Of a stretch of 64,000 nucleotides of DNA, positions 9,640-17,893 are shown piece by piece. This stretch comes from Methylobacterium phyllostachyos. Its GTDB lineage: Bacteria; Pseudomonadota; Alphaproteobacteria; Rhizobiales; Beijerinckiaceae. Position numbers and translations under genes: made by a program. The first letter of the stretch is position 1. Every line of letters begins with the position of its first letter. Below the pieces are notes generated by a model. The model did no database searches. It was not told the DNA's origin and saw only the letters and a list, made by a program, of their open reading frames with translations. The stretch is taken from assembly GCF_900103445.1 (NCBI RefSeq), contig NZ_FNHS01000005.1, forward strand, positions 62,001 to 126,000, given 5' to 3'.

Positions 9640-10122
9640 TCAGGCAGCCTGCTGGACCGAGTCGGTACGGACATCACCCTCGATCACCGGGGCGCTGGCG
9701 CGGCCCGCCGTGGCGATCTGGATGCGGCGCGGCTTCTTCGCCTCCGGCACCTCGCGGACGAGGTCGATGTGGAGGAGGCCGTTCTCCAGGGCCGCACCCG
9801 TCACCTGGACGTGGTCGGCGAGCTGGAAGCGGCGCTCGAAGGAGCGGGCCGCGATGCCCTGATGCAGGAACTCGGCCTTGCCTTCGGCCTTGCGCTCGCC
9901 CTTCAGCGTGAGCGCGTTCTCCCGCACCTCGATCGACAGGTCGGCCTCGGTGAAGCCGGCGACCGCGACGGTGATGCGGTAGGCGTTCTCGCCGGTCCGC
10001 TCGATGTTGTAGGGCGGGTAGGTGGGCGCAGCCTCAGCGCTGGCGAACTGGTCGAGCGCGGAAAACAGCCGGTCGAAGCCGACGGTCGAACGGTAGAGGG
10101 GCGCGAGATCGAACTGACGCAT
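9640..10122 (-). CDS. Hsp20 small heat-shock protein, 160 aa
   Basis: This is an IbpA/HspA-type small heat-shock chaperone that holds unfolding proteins in the cytoplasm. The alpha-crystallin domain spans about residues 30-130, opening TYPPYNIERTGENAYRITVA and including the conserved DLSIEVRENALTLKGERK. The N-terminus MRQFDLAPLYRSTVGFDRLF is typical of the rhizobial class A proteins. ATG 10122 is chosen because AGGA lies 6 bases upstream and the family N-terminus starts there; an upstream extension of 28 residues is spurious. Its leader carries a ROSE-type RNA thermometer. Confidence 0.93.
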   Translation of the reverse strand: MRQFDLAPLYRSTVGFDRLFSALDQFASAEAAPTYPPYNIERTGENAYRITVAVAGFTEADLSIEVRENALTLKGERKAEGKAEFLHQGIAARSFERRFQLADHVQVTGAALENGLLHIDLVREVPEAKKPRRIQIATAGRASAPVIEGDVRTDSVQQAA

Positions 10123-10200
10123 GACATATCCTCGTGTGAGCAACATGCAATTCCGGTCCGCCCCGAGGGGCCGGACCCGTCTTCCGTGCCGCCAGATGGC
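10123..10200 (-). promoter_or_regulatory. ROSE-type RNA thermometer in the hsp20 leader
   Basis: The hairpin next to the start codon (10125-10147) pairs CAUGUU-G-CU with AGGAUAUG across a CACACG loop. The G is bulged out and the Shine-Dalgarno AGGA is sequestered. This UYGCU/AGGA pairing with a bulged G is the hallmark of ROSE elements. A second, very stable GC-rich hairpin lies upstream at about 10153-10178. At low temperature the ribosome site would be closed; heat would open it. Confidence 0.85.
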
Positions 10201-10316
10201 CGGCACAGACGAGATATCGGAGGGGGAAAATCGGGGTTCAAGACCCCGGTCCGGAGGGAAAAGCGAGATTTTTTCGCTACGCTTGCGCGGAGCGTGGCTG
10301 TGCGTGAGGTGAGTCC

Positions 10317-11348
10317 ATGGGACGGTTCGAGCGTAAGGCCGGGGGGGAGCCGCCGCTCCTGACGCTGCACGACACGCCCGACAATCCGGTCCCGCCCGGC
10401 GGCACCCTGATCGCGGTGGGCACGCGCGACGATTGCACCCTGCGGGCGGCCTACTGGCAGGCCACGACGCGCACCTGCCGGGGCACGATCTGCCTGCTGC
10501 AGGGCCGGGCCGAGTTCATCGAGAAATACTACGAGACGATCGGCGATCTGCGCGCCCGGGGCTTTGCGGTGGTCGCCTTCGACTGGCGCGGCCAGGGCGA
10601 GTCGGACCGGCGGGTGGACGATCCCCACAAGGGTCACGTCGCCCGCTTCGACGATTACCGGCTCGATTTGCGGGCCGTGGCCGAGACGGTCCTGCGCCCG
10701 CTGATGCCGGAGCCGCATATCGGGCTCGCCCACTCGATGGGCGGGTGCGTCGCGCTGCTCGGGGCGCTCGACGGCTGGCTGCCGTTCCAGCGCCTCGTGA
10801 CGGTGGCGCCGATGCTGTCGATCCGGATGATCCGCTGGCCGGCGGCGGCGTCTCTTCTGTCGCGGGGGTTGGACCGGCTGGGCCTTGGAAGCCACTACAT
10901 CCCGTTCGGCAAGCCGGTCTCGATCGCCACCAACCCCTATCCGGGCAACCGCCTTACGCGGGACCCCGTCCGCTACGCCCGCAACGCCGCGGCGGCCCGG
11001 CAGGTCGGCGCGGGCGCGGTCGGCGACCCGACGATCGCGTGGCTCGCCGAGTCGTTCCGGGCGATGGCGCGCCTGCGCGATCCGCGGGCGGCGCCGCGCA
11101 TCACCCTGCCGACCCTGATCATCGCCGCAGGCGCCGACCCGGTCTGCGGCACCCCCGACACCGAGCGTTTCGCGGCGCGGCTCAAGGCCGGGCACATCCT
11201 GGTGCTGCCGGATGCGCGCCACGAGATCCTGTCCGAGCGCGAGGCGATCCGGCAGGATTTCTGGGCGGCCTTCGAGGCCTTCGTGCCGGGCTCCCCCCTG
11301 CCCTCCCACGCGGAGGTCGCCACGCATGCCGCGGTGCCGGTGGCCTGA
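10317..11348 (+). CDS. Alpha/beta hydrolase, lysophospholipase-like (343 aa)
   Basis: The fold and motifs match PldB-like serine hydrolases. The oxyanion region is GTICLLQGRAEFIEKYYETI, the FDWRGQGESDRR strand follows, and the nucleophile elbow is AHSMGG with Ser near residue 143. The acid (AGADPVC) and the His in PDARHEIL complete the triad. GAGGTGA lies about 7 bases before ATG 10317. Substrates of this family are lysophospholipids or monoacylglycerols; the exact one is unknown. It diverges from hsp20 and ends at a hairpin shared with the convergent phosphatase gene. Confidence 0.86.
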   Translation: MGRFERKAGGEPPLLTLHDTPDNPVPPGGTLIAVGTRDDCTLRAAYWQATTRTCRGTICLLQGRAEFIEKYYETIGDLRARGFAVVAFDWRGQGESDRRVDDPHKGHVARFDDYRLDLRAVAETVLRPLMPEPHIGLAHSMGGCVALLGALDGWLPFQRLVTVAPMLSIRMIRWPAAASLLSRGLDRLGLGSHYIPFGKPVSIATNPYPGNRLTRDPVRYARNAAAARQVGAGAVGDPTIAWLAESFRAMARLRDPRAAPRITLPTLIIAAGADPVCGTPDTERFAARLKAGHILVLPDARHEILSEREAIRQDFWAAFEAFVPGSPLPSHAEVATHAAVPVA

Positions 11349-11363
11349 CGGGCGAGGGTTTCA

Positions 11364-11380
11364 AAAGGGCTCAGCCCTTT
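11364..11380. terminator. Bidirectional hairpin between convergent genes
   Basis: A perfect 7-bp stem AAAGGGC-TCA-GCCCTTT sits in the 47-base gap between the hydrolase and the histidine-phosphatase genes. The tails are rich in A or T on either strand, so it can terminate both transcripts. Confidence 0.6.
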
Positions 11381-11395
11381 GGGATCCCGGACGAT

Positions 11396-11920
11396 TCAGC
11401 CGCCCAGGTCCGGATTGATGTCGCGGGGGCGGACGAACCGGTCCAGACGCCCCTGCCCCGGGGCGATGTCGGCCCAGCGGTCGGTGTCGAAATCGATCAC
11501 CACGTACGCGGCGGTGGGGAATTCCAGGCCAAGGCGGTTGCGGGCGGCGCGGGGCCCCTCCCCGGCCAGGTCCGATGCGAGGTCGCCCAGGCCCGGATTG
11601 TGGCCGACGACGATCACCGTGGCGGCGCTGTCGGGTGCGTCCCGGATCACCCGCAGGATCCGGTTCGCCGGGGCCTCGTAGATCTCGCGCTGCAAGCGGG
11701 TCTCGACGTTACCGAGCGCGGCCGCCATCGCCTCCCACGTCTCGCGGGTGCGGGTGGCGGTGGAGACCAGGGCGAGGTCCGGCCGCAGGCCCGCTTCAGC
11801 GAGGTGGGCGCCCACGGCCGGTGCGGCCCTGCGGCCGCGGTCGTTGAGCGGACGCTCGTGATCGGCGACGCCCGCCGGACGATCCGACTTGGCGTGCCGC
11901 AACAGGATCAGCCTGCGCAT
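11396..11920 (-). CDS. SixA-type histidine phosphatase family protein, 174 aa
   Basis: The N-terminal MRRLILLRHAKSDRP holds the catalytic RHAKS motif of the short SixA-like branch of the phosphoglycerate-mutase superfamily. ALVSTATRTRETWE and VIVVGHNPGLGDLA supply the second Arg and second His. SixA itself dephosphorylates an Hpt domain, but many alphaproteobacterial relatives have unknown substrates. ATG 11920 has GAGG 8 bases upstream and matches the family start; a TTG 18 bases further up is unlikely. Confidence 0.87.
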   Translation of the reverse strand: MRRLILLRHAKSDRPAGVADHERPLNDRGRRAAPAVGAHLAEAGLRPDLALVSTATRTRETWEAMAAALGNVETRLQREIYEAPANRILRVIRDAPDSAATVIVVGHNPGLGDLASDLAGEGPRAARNRLGLEFPTAAYVVIDFDTDRWADIAPGQGRLDRFVRPRDINPDLGG

Positions 11921-11996
11921 GACGTCAGCCTCTGGCAAGTATTCCGGACCGGCTCCGCGGTCTCCCGACGCCGGTTAGCCGAAAGCGCGGCGCGCG

Positions 11997-12848
11997 TCAG
12001 CCGCCCCGCTGCTCGCGTCGCATCATGAAGGCGAGCTTCTCGAACAGGCTGACATCCTGCTCGTTCTTCAGGAGCGCCCCGTGCAGCGGCGGGATCAGCT
12101 TGCGGCCGTCCTGCTCGCGCAGGGTCTCGGGGGCGATGTCCTCCGAGACGAGGAGCTTCAGCCAGTCGAGGAGTTCCGAGGTCGAGGGCTTCTTCTTGAG
12201 GCCCGGCACCTCGCGCATCGCCAGGAAGGTCCGCAGGGCCTCCTCGACGAGGCGGTGCTTGATGCCCGGATAGTGGACGTCGACGATCCGCTGCAGCGTC
12301 TCGGAATCGGGGAACTTGATGTAGTGGAAGAAGCAGCGGCGCAGGAACGCGTCCGGCAGCTCCTTCTCGTTGTTCGACGTGATGATCACGATCGGCCGGC
12401 GCACGGCCTTCACGGTCTCGCCGGTCTCGTAGACGTGGAACTCCATCCGGTCGAGTTCGGTGAGCAGGTCGTTGGGGAACTCGATGTCGGCCTTGTCGAT
12501 CTCGTCGATCAGCAGGACCGGGCGCTCGGGCGCGGTGAACGCCTCCCAGAGCTTGCCGCGCCGGATGTAGTTGCCGATGTCCGAGACCCGCGGGTCGCCG
12601 AGCTGCGAGTCGCGCAGGCGCGAGACCGCGTCGTACTCGTAAAGGCCCTGCTGGGCCTTGGTGGTCGACTTGATGTTCCAGACGATCAGCGGCGCGTTCA
12701 GGCCCTTGGCGATTTCCTCCGCCAGCACGGTCTTGCCGGTGCCGGGCTCGCCCTTCACGAGGAGCGGGCGTTCGAGCACCACGGCGGCGTTGACGGCCGC
12801 GGTGAGGTCGGGGGTCGCGACGTAGGTCTCGGTGCCGGAAAAGCGCAT
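11997..12848 (-). CDS. MoxR-family AAA+ ATPase, 283 aa
   Basis: Walker A is GEPGTGKTVLAEE (about residues 33-45), Walker B is VLLIDEIDKAD, and sensor 1 is IITSNNEKELPDAFLRR. The C-terminal lid fits the MoxR/CoxD group, chaperone-like ATPases that act with VWA-domain partners in maturing metalloenzymes and other complexes. The likely VWA partner of this subfamily is at 17894-19069, about 5 kb away across unrelated genes; in many relatives the two are adjacent. A palindromic repeat lies just upstream. Confidence 0.9.
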   Translation of the reverse strand: MRFSGTETYVATPDLTAAVNAAVVLERPLLVKGEPGTGKTVLAEEIAKGLNAPLIVWNIKSTTKAQQGLYEYDAVSRLRDSQLGDPRVSDIGNYIRRGKLWEAFTAPERPVLLIDEIDKADIEFPNDLLTELDRMEFHVYETGETVKAVRRPIVIITSNNEKELPDAFLRRCFFHYIKFPDSETLQRIVDVHYPGIKHRLVEEALRTFLAMREVPGLKKKPSTSELLDWLKLLVSEDIAPETLREQDGRKLIPPLHGALLKNEQDVSLFEKLAFMMRREQRGG

Positions 12849-12943
12849 CGCGGTCTCGGAGAGGCTGGCCTGGGGTCACGGGTAGCGCGGGGCGCGGCCG
12901 GGCTGCAAGCGCCGAGCCCTTCCAGCTGGGTCTGTCCGGGTCC

Positions 12944-13035
12944 CGTCATCACGAGCGAAGCGAAGTGACCCAGGGTAGCGCGACGTTCCGAGGCGTGGCG
13001 CTGCCCTGGATTGCTTCGCTCCGCTCGCAAGGACG
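12944..13035. repeat. Intergenic palindromic element, copy 2
   Basis: This copy shares GCGCTGCCCTGGATTGCTTC and the outer arm CGCTCCGCTCGCAA with the element at 8316-8405. Its left arm has diverged (CATCACGAGCGAAGCGAAG), so the stem is imperfect. It lies between moxR and the next upstream gene. Confidence 0.7.
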
Positions 13036-13053
13036 GTAACGCCGCGAGCGATC

Positions 13054-13695
13054 TCAGCCCTTCTCGTGCCAGACGCAGTTCCGGGCCAGGATCTCCAGAT
13101 TCACATCCGACTTCTGCGGCTGCGGCAGGGTCTTGCCGTCCATGGCGAGGTCGATCTTGATCTCGACCTGCCCCTTCGACTCGTTGGAGCGGCGCGAGAA
13201 GTAGCAGTACTGCTGGTAGGGCTGGTCGGCGTTGTCTTTGAAATTCCAGCCGGTCACGATCTGCCCGTCGAGGTAGGGCACCTGCTTGAACACCGTGAAG
13301 GTGGTGTTCACCGCGGCCTTCGAGGCCGGGGCGGCGTCGCTGCCAAGCTGCGCCTTGGTGGGGGTCGGGGTGCCGGCGGCCTTGGGCAGGCCCTCGAGCT
13401 TGAGCGTGTTGTCGGTGAGCGTGACCTCGCCCTTGGTCTTCAGGGTCACGTCCGACAGCGCGGCCTGCATGGCGGAGGCGATTTTTTCCGCTGCGGTGTC
13501 GAACTGGTTGAGCGTCGCCCAGCCATAGGCCGCCGCGCCCACGCCCACACCGGTGAGGCACAGGAAGGCGCCGAAGCCCAAAGCCCGGAACAGGAAGGCC
13601 CGGGCGGCGACGTAGCTCGAATCCGCTCGCAGGCGGGAATTCACCTGCTGAGCGAGGGCGACGTTCTCAGGCGTGCCGCCGGTCACGTAGTTCAT
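13054..13695 (-). CDS. Hypothetical membrane-anchored protein, 213 aa
   Basis: I do not recognise the family. One hydrophobic segment at about residues 37-58 (FGAFLCLTGVGVGAAAYGWA) would anchor it in the inner membrane. The remaining 150 residues are polar and probably periplasmic, ending ILARNCVWHEKG. Its ATG overlaps the stop of the larger upstream membrane-protein gene by 4 bases (ATGA), which implies translational coupling and probably a shared complex. Confidence 0.65.
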   Translation of the reverse strand: MNYVTGGTPENVALAQQVNSRLRADSSYVAARAFLFRALGFGAFLCLTGVGVGAAAYGWATLNQFDTAAEKIASAMQAALSDVTLKTKGEVTLTDNTLKLEGLPKAAGTPTPTKAQLGSDAAPASKAAVNTTFTVFKQVPYLDGQIVTGWNFKDNADQPYQQYCYFSRRSNESKGQVEIKIDLAMDGKTLPQPQKSDVNLEILARNCVWHEKG

Positions 13696-14960
13696 GCGCC
13701 GGCTCCCGCGGCTGGCAGGGTCGGGCTCTGGGCCGTCTGTCCGGGCAGGGCCTGCTGGCCCGGCGCCGGCCGGTTCATCGGGATCACCGCGCCGGAGGCG
13801 TTGGCCGCGTTGGCTGCCCGCGGCAGGATCGGCTCAGGATGCGAGCGCAGGGCGTCGGCGATCGCGTCCAGCATGTAGGGGGCGGCCTCGGGGTTCACGG
13901 CGGCGCCGAGGTCGTCCTCGTCCATGAAGGTCCGGCGGGTCGAGACCGCGCAGAGGGCCAGGATCGTGGATGCGAAGGCGGCGCAGACCGCCGGCACGAA
14001 CACGAAGATCCGCAGGAAGGCGTGAACCTGGCTCTCGGTCACGTCGATCGGATCGACGCCGTACACCATCGCGGTGAAGGAGTGGAGCTGCGAGCGGTTG
14101 ACCGCGTTGCGGTAGCCCTGCTCGGCATCGGCCACCCGCCGGTCGGCGGCGCCCGGATCGAGTTCCGTCCGCGCCTTGCGGGCTTCCTCGAGGTTCTTGA
14201 TCAGGGCGGCGCGGTCGGCCGAAGCCTTGCTGACCTGCGCCGACAGGGCGGCGACCCGTGGGTCGGCGAGGCATTTCAAGTTCTGATATTTCCGGCCCTT
14301 GCTGTTGGTGCCGAAGACCCGCTCGCAGCGCTGGGCCGGCAGGCCGGCAAGCTGCTGGGCGTTGTCGGCCGAGCGTTTCTCGATCTGATCGAGCTCGGCC
14401 GTGTACTGCGCGACGCGCTCATCCGCGGCCTTGATGCGGTCGCCGATCGTGGCGCGGTCGGCCTGGGCGTCCTTCAGGGCGGTCTTGGCCTTGGCGGCCT
14501 CCATCAGGCGGGGATGGAACATCATCTCGCCGAGCTGCGACACCGACTTGGTGGTCACGCCGGCCGCGAAGATGATGCCGAGGACCGCCAGCCCGCGCAC
14601 GAAATGCGAGCGCTGCGTGCGCGCCAGGATGCCGAGCGGCACCCGGCACAGCTCCACCGCGGCGTAGACCATCGGCGCCAGCAGCATGAAGTAGAAGGCG
14701 TGCCAGTCGCCATCGCTGTACACGCCCGCGAACAGCCACGCGCCCCAGAGCGAGGCGCCGATCACCATGAACTCGACGAGGTAGGCGATCGCCACGTAGC
14801 CCCATTTGACGCGGTAGCCCCGATCGACGTGGCGCTGGTGGCGCCAGCGGTCCGATTCCAGCTTCCACTCGCGCTGCTCGCGCTTCCGGTCGCGGTTGGG
14901 GGGCGCCTTGGGACCCGCAAAGATCGATTTGATGGAGATCATCGGCCTCGTCACATCCAT
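13692..14960 (-). CDS. Hypothetical multi-pass membrane protein with central coiled coil, 422 aa
   Basis: The basic N-terminus is followed by two or three membrane segments (GYVAIAYLVEFMVIGASLWG, FYFMLLAPMVYAAVELCRVP, VRGLAVLGIIFAAGVT; residues about 55-145). A charged coiled-coil-rich domain spans about 155-285, with two Cys (QRCERVF, NLKCLAD). Another membrane segment (FVFVPAVCAAFASTILALCA) and a Pro/Ala-rich tail follow. The function is not recognised. It is the first gene of a coupled pair with the 213-aa protein, and a CtrA-like box lies 32 bases upstream. An alternative start is ATG 14942, preceded by GAGG. Confidence 0.68.
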   Translation of the reverse strand: MDVTRPMISIKSIFAGPKAPPNRDRKREQREWKLESDRWRHQRHVDRGYRVKWGYVAIAYLVEFMVIGASLWGAWLFAGVYSDGDWHAFYFMLLAPMVYAAVELCRVPLGILARTQRSHFVRGLAVLGIIFAAGVTTKSVSQLGEMMFHPRLMEAAKAKTALKDAQADRATIGDRIKAADERVAQYTAELDQIEKRSADNAQQLAGLPAQRCERVFGTNSKGRKYQNLKCLADPRVAALSAQVSKASADRAALIKNLEEARKARTELDPGAADRRVADAEQGYRNAVNRSQLHSFTAMVYGVDPIDVTESQVHAFLRIFVFVPAVCAAFASTILALCAVSTRRTFMDEDDLGAAVNPEAAPYMLDAIADALRSHPEPILPRAANAANASGAVIPMNRPAPGQQALPGQTAQSPTLPAAGAGA

Positions 14961-14991
14961 CGGGTCCGGTTCCGGGCACAGCCAGCCGAGC

Positions 14992-15007
14992 TTAACCCCG
15001 GTTTAAC
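14992..15007. promoter_or_regulatory. CtrA-like box (TTAA-N7-TTAA)
   Basis: TTAACCCCGGTTTAAC matches the CtrA consensus TTAA-N7-TTAAC exactly. It lies 32 bases upstream of the coupled membrane-protein pair on the minus strand, close enough to act on its promoter. It is about 240 bases from the antiporter gene on the other side. Confidence 0.5.
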
Positions 15008-15247
15008 TCCTGCGTGTATGCGCGCATTGTGCCGATTTTGGGCCACGTTGCACGCCTGCACTGTACGATACCGGGTCTGCCGCCCGGGTGGCCGAAATGT
15101 CTCACCCGGTTCATGTATCCGGCTTGTGTCGCAGCACACGTGCCCAGGCCGGGAATTCGATTGCTCCGGGTGGAGCGGGGACCCATGATCGCGCAGCCGT
15201 GATCGGCATCCCCGCCGCCGCCAGAGACGAGGTTCGATCCGCCGCCG

Positions 15248-17098
15248 ATGCCAGAGGTCCACCCGGGTTCCTACAAGGAAGCGATCCTGTTCCTCGTCAC
15301 CGCGGGGATCGTGGTGCCGCTGTTCCACCGCCTGCGGATCTCGCCGGTGCTCGGCTTCATCGGTGCCGGCGCCCTGCTCGGACCCTACGGCCTCGGCCGT
15401 CTGGCGGAGGCCTATCCCTTCGTCCACCTCTTCACCATCGGCAACCGGGCCGAGATCTCCCACCTCGCCGAGTTCGGCGTGATCTTCCTGATGTTCATGA
15501 TCGGGATCGAGCTGTCCTGGGAGCGCCTGAGGACCCTGCGGCGGCTGGTCTTCGGCCTCGGGTCGCTGCAGGTGGGCTGCTCCACGCTCGTCCTGGCGAT
15601 GATCCTCTACGGGCTCAACGTGCCGCTGGTCGGCGCCACGATCGTGGGGATCGGGCTCGCGCTCTCCTCCACCGCCGTGGTGCTTCCGGTCCTGGCGGAG
15701 CAGAAGCGGCTCAACGCGCCGACCGGGCGCACGAGCTTCGCGGTGCTGCTGTTCCAGGACTTAGCGGTGGCCCCGGCCCTGTTCGCCATCGCGGTGCTCG
15801 GCCGCGACGACGGGGGCGACAAGGGCTGGGCGCTGGCCATGGCTTTGGGCCAGGCGGCGGTCGCGCTGGTGCTGATCGTGATCGCGGGCCGCCTCGCCCT
15901 GCGCCCGCTGTTCCAGCTGGTCGCGCGCACGCGCTCGACCGAATTGTTCATGGCGGCCTGCCTCCTCGTCATCGTCGGCACGGCCCTGACCGCGGCGGCG
16001 AGCGGCCTGTCGATGACGCTCGGCGCCTTCGTGGCCGGGCTGCTGCTCGCCGAGACCGAGTACCGCCGGGCGATCGAGGCGACGATCGACCCGTTCAAGG
16101 GCCTCTTGCTCGGCGTGTTCTTCGTCTCGGTGGGTATGAACCTCGATCCGGCCCAGCTCATGGCGACGCCGGGCGCGATCCTGAGCCTGTCGCTCGCCCT
16201 GGTGTTGATCAAGGGGGCCGTGGTGGTGATGGCCGCCCCGGTGATGAAGATCCCCCGGCCGGTGGCGATCGAGACGGCTTTGCTGCTTGGGCCGGGCGGG
16301 GAGTTCGCCTACGTGCTGATCGGCGGTGCCATGGCCACCGGGCTGGTACCCGAGGAGGTCGGGGCCGCCGCCCTGGTGGTGACCACCGTCACGATGATCA
16401 TGATCCCGGCGTTCGCGGCGATCGGTCGGCGGCTCAAGCTGCGGGCGACCGCCCAGGCCCAGGCCGCCGCGGGGGCGCAGGAACCGCTGCCCGAACGGGT
16501 GGAGAACCGGGTGATCGTGGCGGGCTTCGGCCGCGTCGGCCGGCAGGTCGGCGAGATGCTGGAGCGGCACAAGATCCCGTATCTCGCGCTCGACTCGGAC
16601 CCCGCCCGGGTCGCCGAGCAGCGCCGCACCGGGAAGCCGGTCTATTTCGGCGATTCCGGCAACACCGAGATCCTGCGCCACTGCGACATCGCCTCGGCCC
16701 GGGCCCTGGTGGTGACCCTCGACAATCCCCGCGCCGTCGAGGCGGCGGTGGCGGCGGCCCGCGCCGAGCGGCCGGACCTGACCATCGTGGCCCGGGCCCG
16801 CGACGCCCGCCACGCCACGGCGCTCTACGAGCTCGGCGTCGACGACGCTGTGCCGGAGACGATCGAGGCCTCGCTACAATTGTCGGAGGCGGTGCTGGTC
16901 GATGTCGGCGTGCCGATGGGACTCGTGATCGCGTCGATCCACGAGCGGCGGGACGAGTACCGCGCCCTGCTGAAGAAGCGCGAGAACGAGGCGAAGCCGA
17001 TCTTCCGAGCCCGCCGCACCGTGGGCAAGGCGCTTGGCAAGCCCGCTCCCGTCAAGCGGGAGCCCGAGCCTCAGGCGGCGGCCGGCCAGGAGGCGTAA
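15248..17098 (+). CDS. Monovalent cation:proton antiporter-2, KefB/KefC type (616 aa)
   Basis: The N-terminal 390 residues form about 12 membrane segments of the CPA2 exchanger, including SSTAVVLPVLAEQKR, LLFQDLAVAPALF and GAFVAGLLLAETEYRR. A TrkA-N (RCK) nucleotide-binding domain follows, opening VIVAGFGRVGRQVGEML at about residue 418, with the adenosine-ribose acid in YLALDSDP. Such proteins are potassium efflux systems gated by ligands on the RCK domain. The C-terminal 70 residues are Lys/Pro/Ala rich. No KefF/KefG-type ancillary gene is adjacent. Confidence 0.92.
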   Translation: MPEVHPGSYKEAILFLVTAGIVVPLFHRLRISPVLGFIGAGALLGPYGLGRLAEAYPFVHLFTIGNRAEISHLAEFGVIFLMFMIGIELSWERLRTLRRLVFGLGSLQVGCSTLVLAMILYGLNVPLVGATIVGIGLALSSTAVVLPVLAEQKRLNAPTGRTSFAVLLFQDLAVAPALFAIAVLGRDDGGDKGWALAMALGQAAVALVLIVIAGRLALRPLFQLVARTRSTELFMAACLLVIVGTALTAAASGLSMTLGAFVAGLLLAETEYRRAIEATIDPFKGLLLGVFFVSVGMNLDPAQLMATPGAILSLSLALVLIKGAVVVMAAPVMKIPRPVAIETALLLGPGGEFAYVLIGGAMATGLVPEEVGAAALVVTTVTMIMIPAFAAIGRRLKLRATAQAQAAAGAQEPLPERVENRVIVAGFGRVGRQVGEMLERHKIPYLALDSDPARVAEQRRTGKPVYFGDSGNTEILRHCDIASARALVVTLDNPRAVEAAVAAARAERPDLTIVARARDARHATALYELGVDDAVPETIEASLQLSEAVLVDVGVPMGLVIASIHERRDEYRALLKKRENEAKPIFRARRTVGKALGKPAPVKREPEPQAAAGQEA

Positions 17099-17120
17099 GG
17101 CCCGCAGAGCGGTCGGACGG

Positions 17121-17144
17121 GCGCCCGCGGGTACATGCGGGCGC
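17121..17144. terminator. Hairpin between convergent genes
   Basis: GCGCCCGC pairs with GCGGGCGC across an 8-base loop, in the 52-base gap between the antiporter gene and the convergent hypothetical gene. There is no T-run, so it may be a weak or factor-assisted terminator. Confidence 0.45.
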
Positions 17145-17150
17145 GCCGCG

Positions 17151-17558
17151 TCAAACGAAGGCGGGCTGGGCCTCTTCAACCTTGGGACGCCGCACGGCGC
17201 GGCTGCGCGGTGCCGGCTCGAACCCCTCGGCGAAGCTGCACCGGTAGACCAGCTCGTCGGCTGGTCCCAGTCCGGTCACCAGTGGCACCGTCACGGTGTC
17301 GCCGGAGAAGCGCCAGCCGCGCGCGCCCTTGTCCCAGTAGAGCCAGACCGTGCCGGGATAGCCCCGGAGGGTGAACACCGCGGCCTTGCGCGACAGGGCC
17401 TGCACGGCCCGTGGCGCGTACATGCCCTTGTCCCGGTAAGCCTGTTGCGTCGCCTCGGGCTGGCGGTCCATGAAGGTATTGCGCACCAGTTGAATCGTTG
17501 CGCCCGGCTTCCCGAGAAACCGCTTGAAGTCCGTCAGATTCTGCAGGACGACCGCCAT
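17151..17558 (-). CDS. Hypothetical protein, 135 aa
   Basis: No family is recognised. The protein begins MAVVLQNLTDFKRFLGKPG, has no membrane segment, and carries several Trp/Tyr-rich strands (TVWLYWDKGARGWRFSGDTV), which suggests a small beta-rich fold. ATG 17558 has GAGGAG about 8 bases upstream; longer versions of the frame are not supported. Residues with high third-position GC argue that it is a real gene. Confidence 0.65.
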   Translation of the reverse strand: MAVVLQNLTDFKRFLGKPGATIQLVRNTFMDRQPEATQQAYRDKGMYAPRAVQALSRKAAVFTLRGYPGTVWLYWDKGARGWRFSGDTVTVPLVTGLGPADELVYRCSFAEGFEPAPRSRAVRRPKVEEAQPAFV

Positions 17559-17893
17559 CGCAGGTCTCCTCGCTCGCCCTGTACGGCCCGCGTCGCCGCG
17601 CCCGCACCCACTCGATCCGTCGAGTTGAGCGATTCCCATGACCGATTGCGTGACTGCACGAGGGGTGCCACGGCACATATCAACAGATTCGGCCACTTAT
17701 GCCCAGATTCTGCGGATCGCGAGGCCGAAGAGACTCTCCCCGGTGTCGGAATCGACTCTGCGCGGGGCGCTGAATCCTGTCGACCATCCGCGAAGATTCG
17801 GACTCGATTCCAAACAGTCCTGCCAAGCTCGGACCCAGTGGGCCCGATTCGCCTGGACTTGACCCGCATCACCAACTGGCGCGTTTCTCTCGG
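17559..17893. other. Intergenic region between divergent genes, no feature seen
   Basis: This 335-base gap separates the divergent 135-aa hypothetical gene and the VWA gene. I see no gene, RNA or repeat in it; it presumably holds both promoters. Confidence 0.5.
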
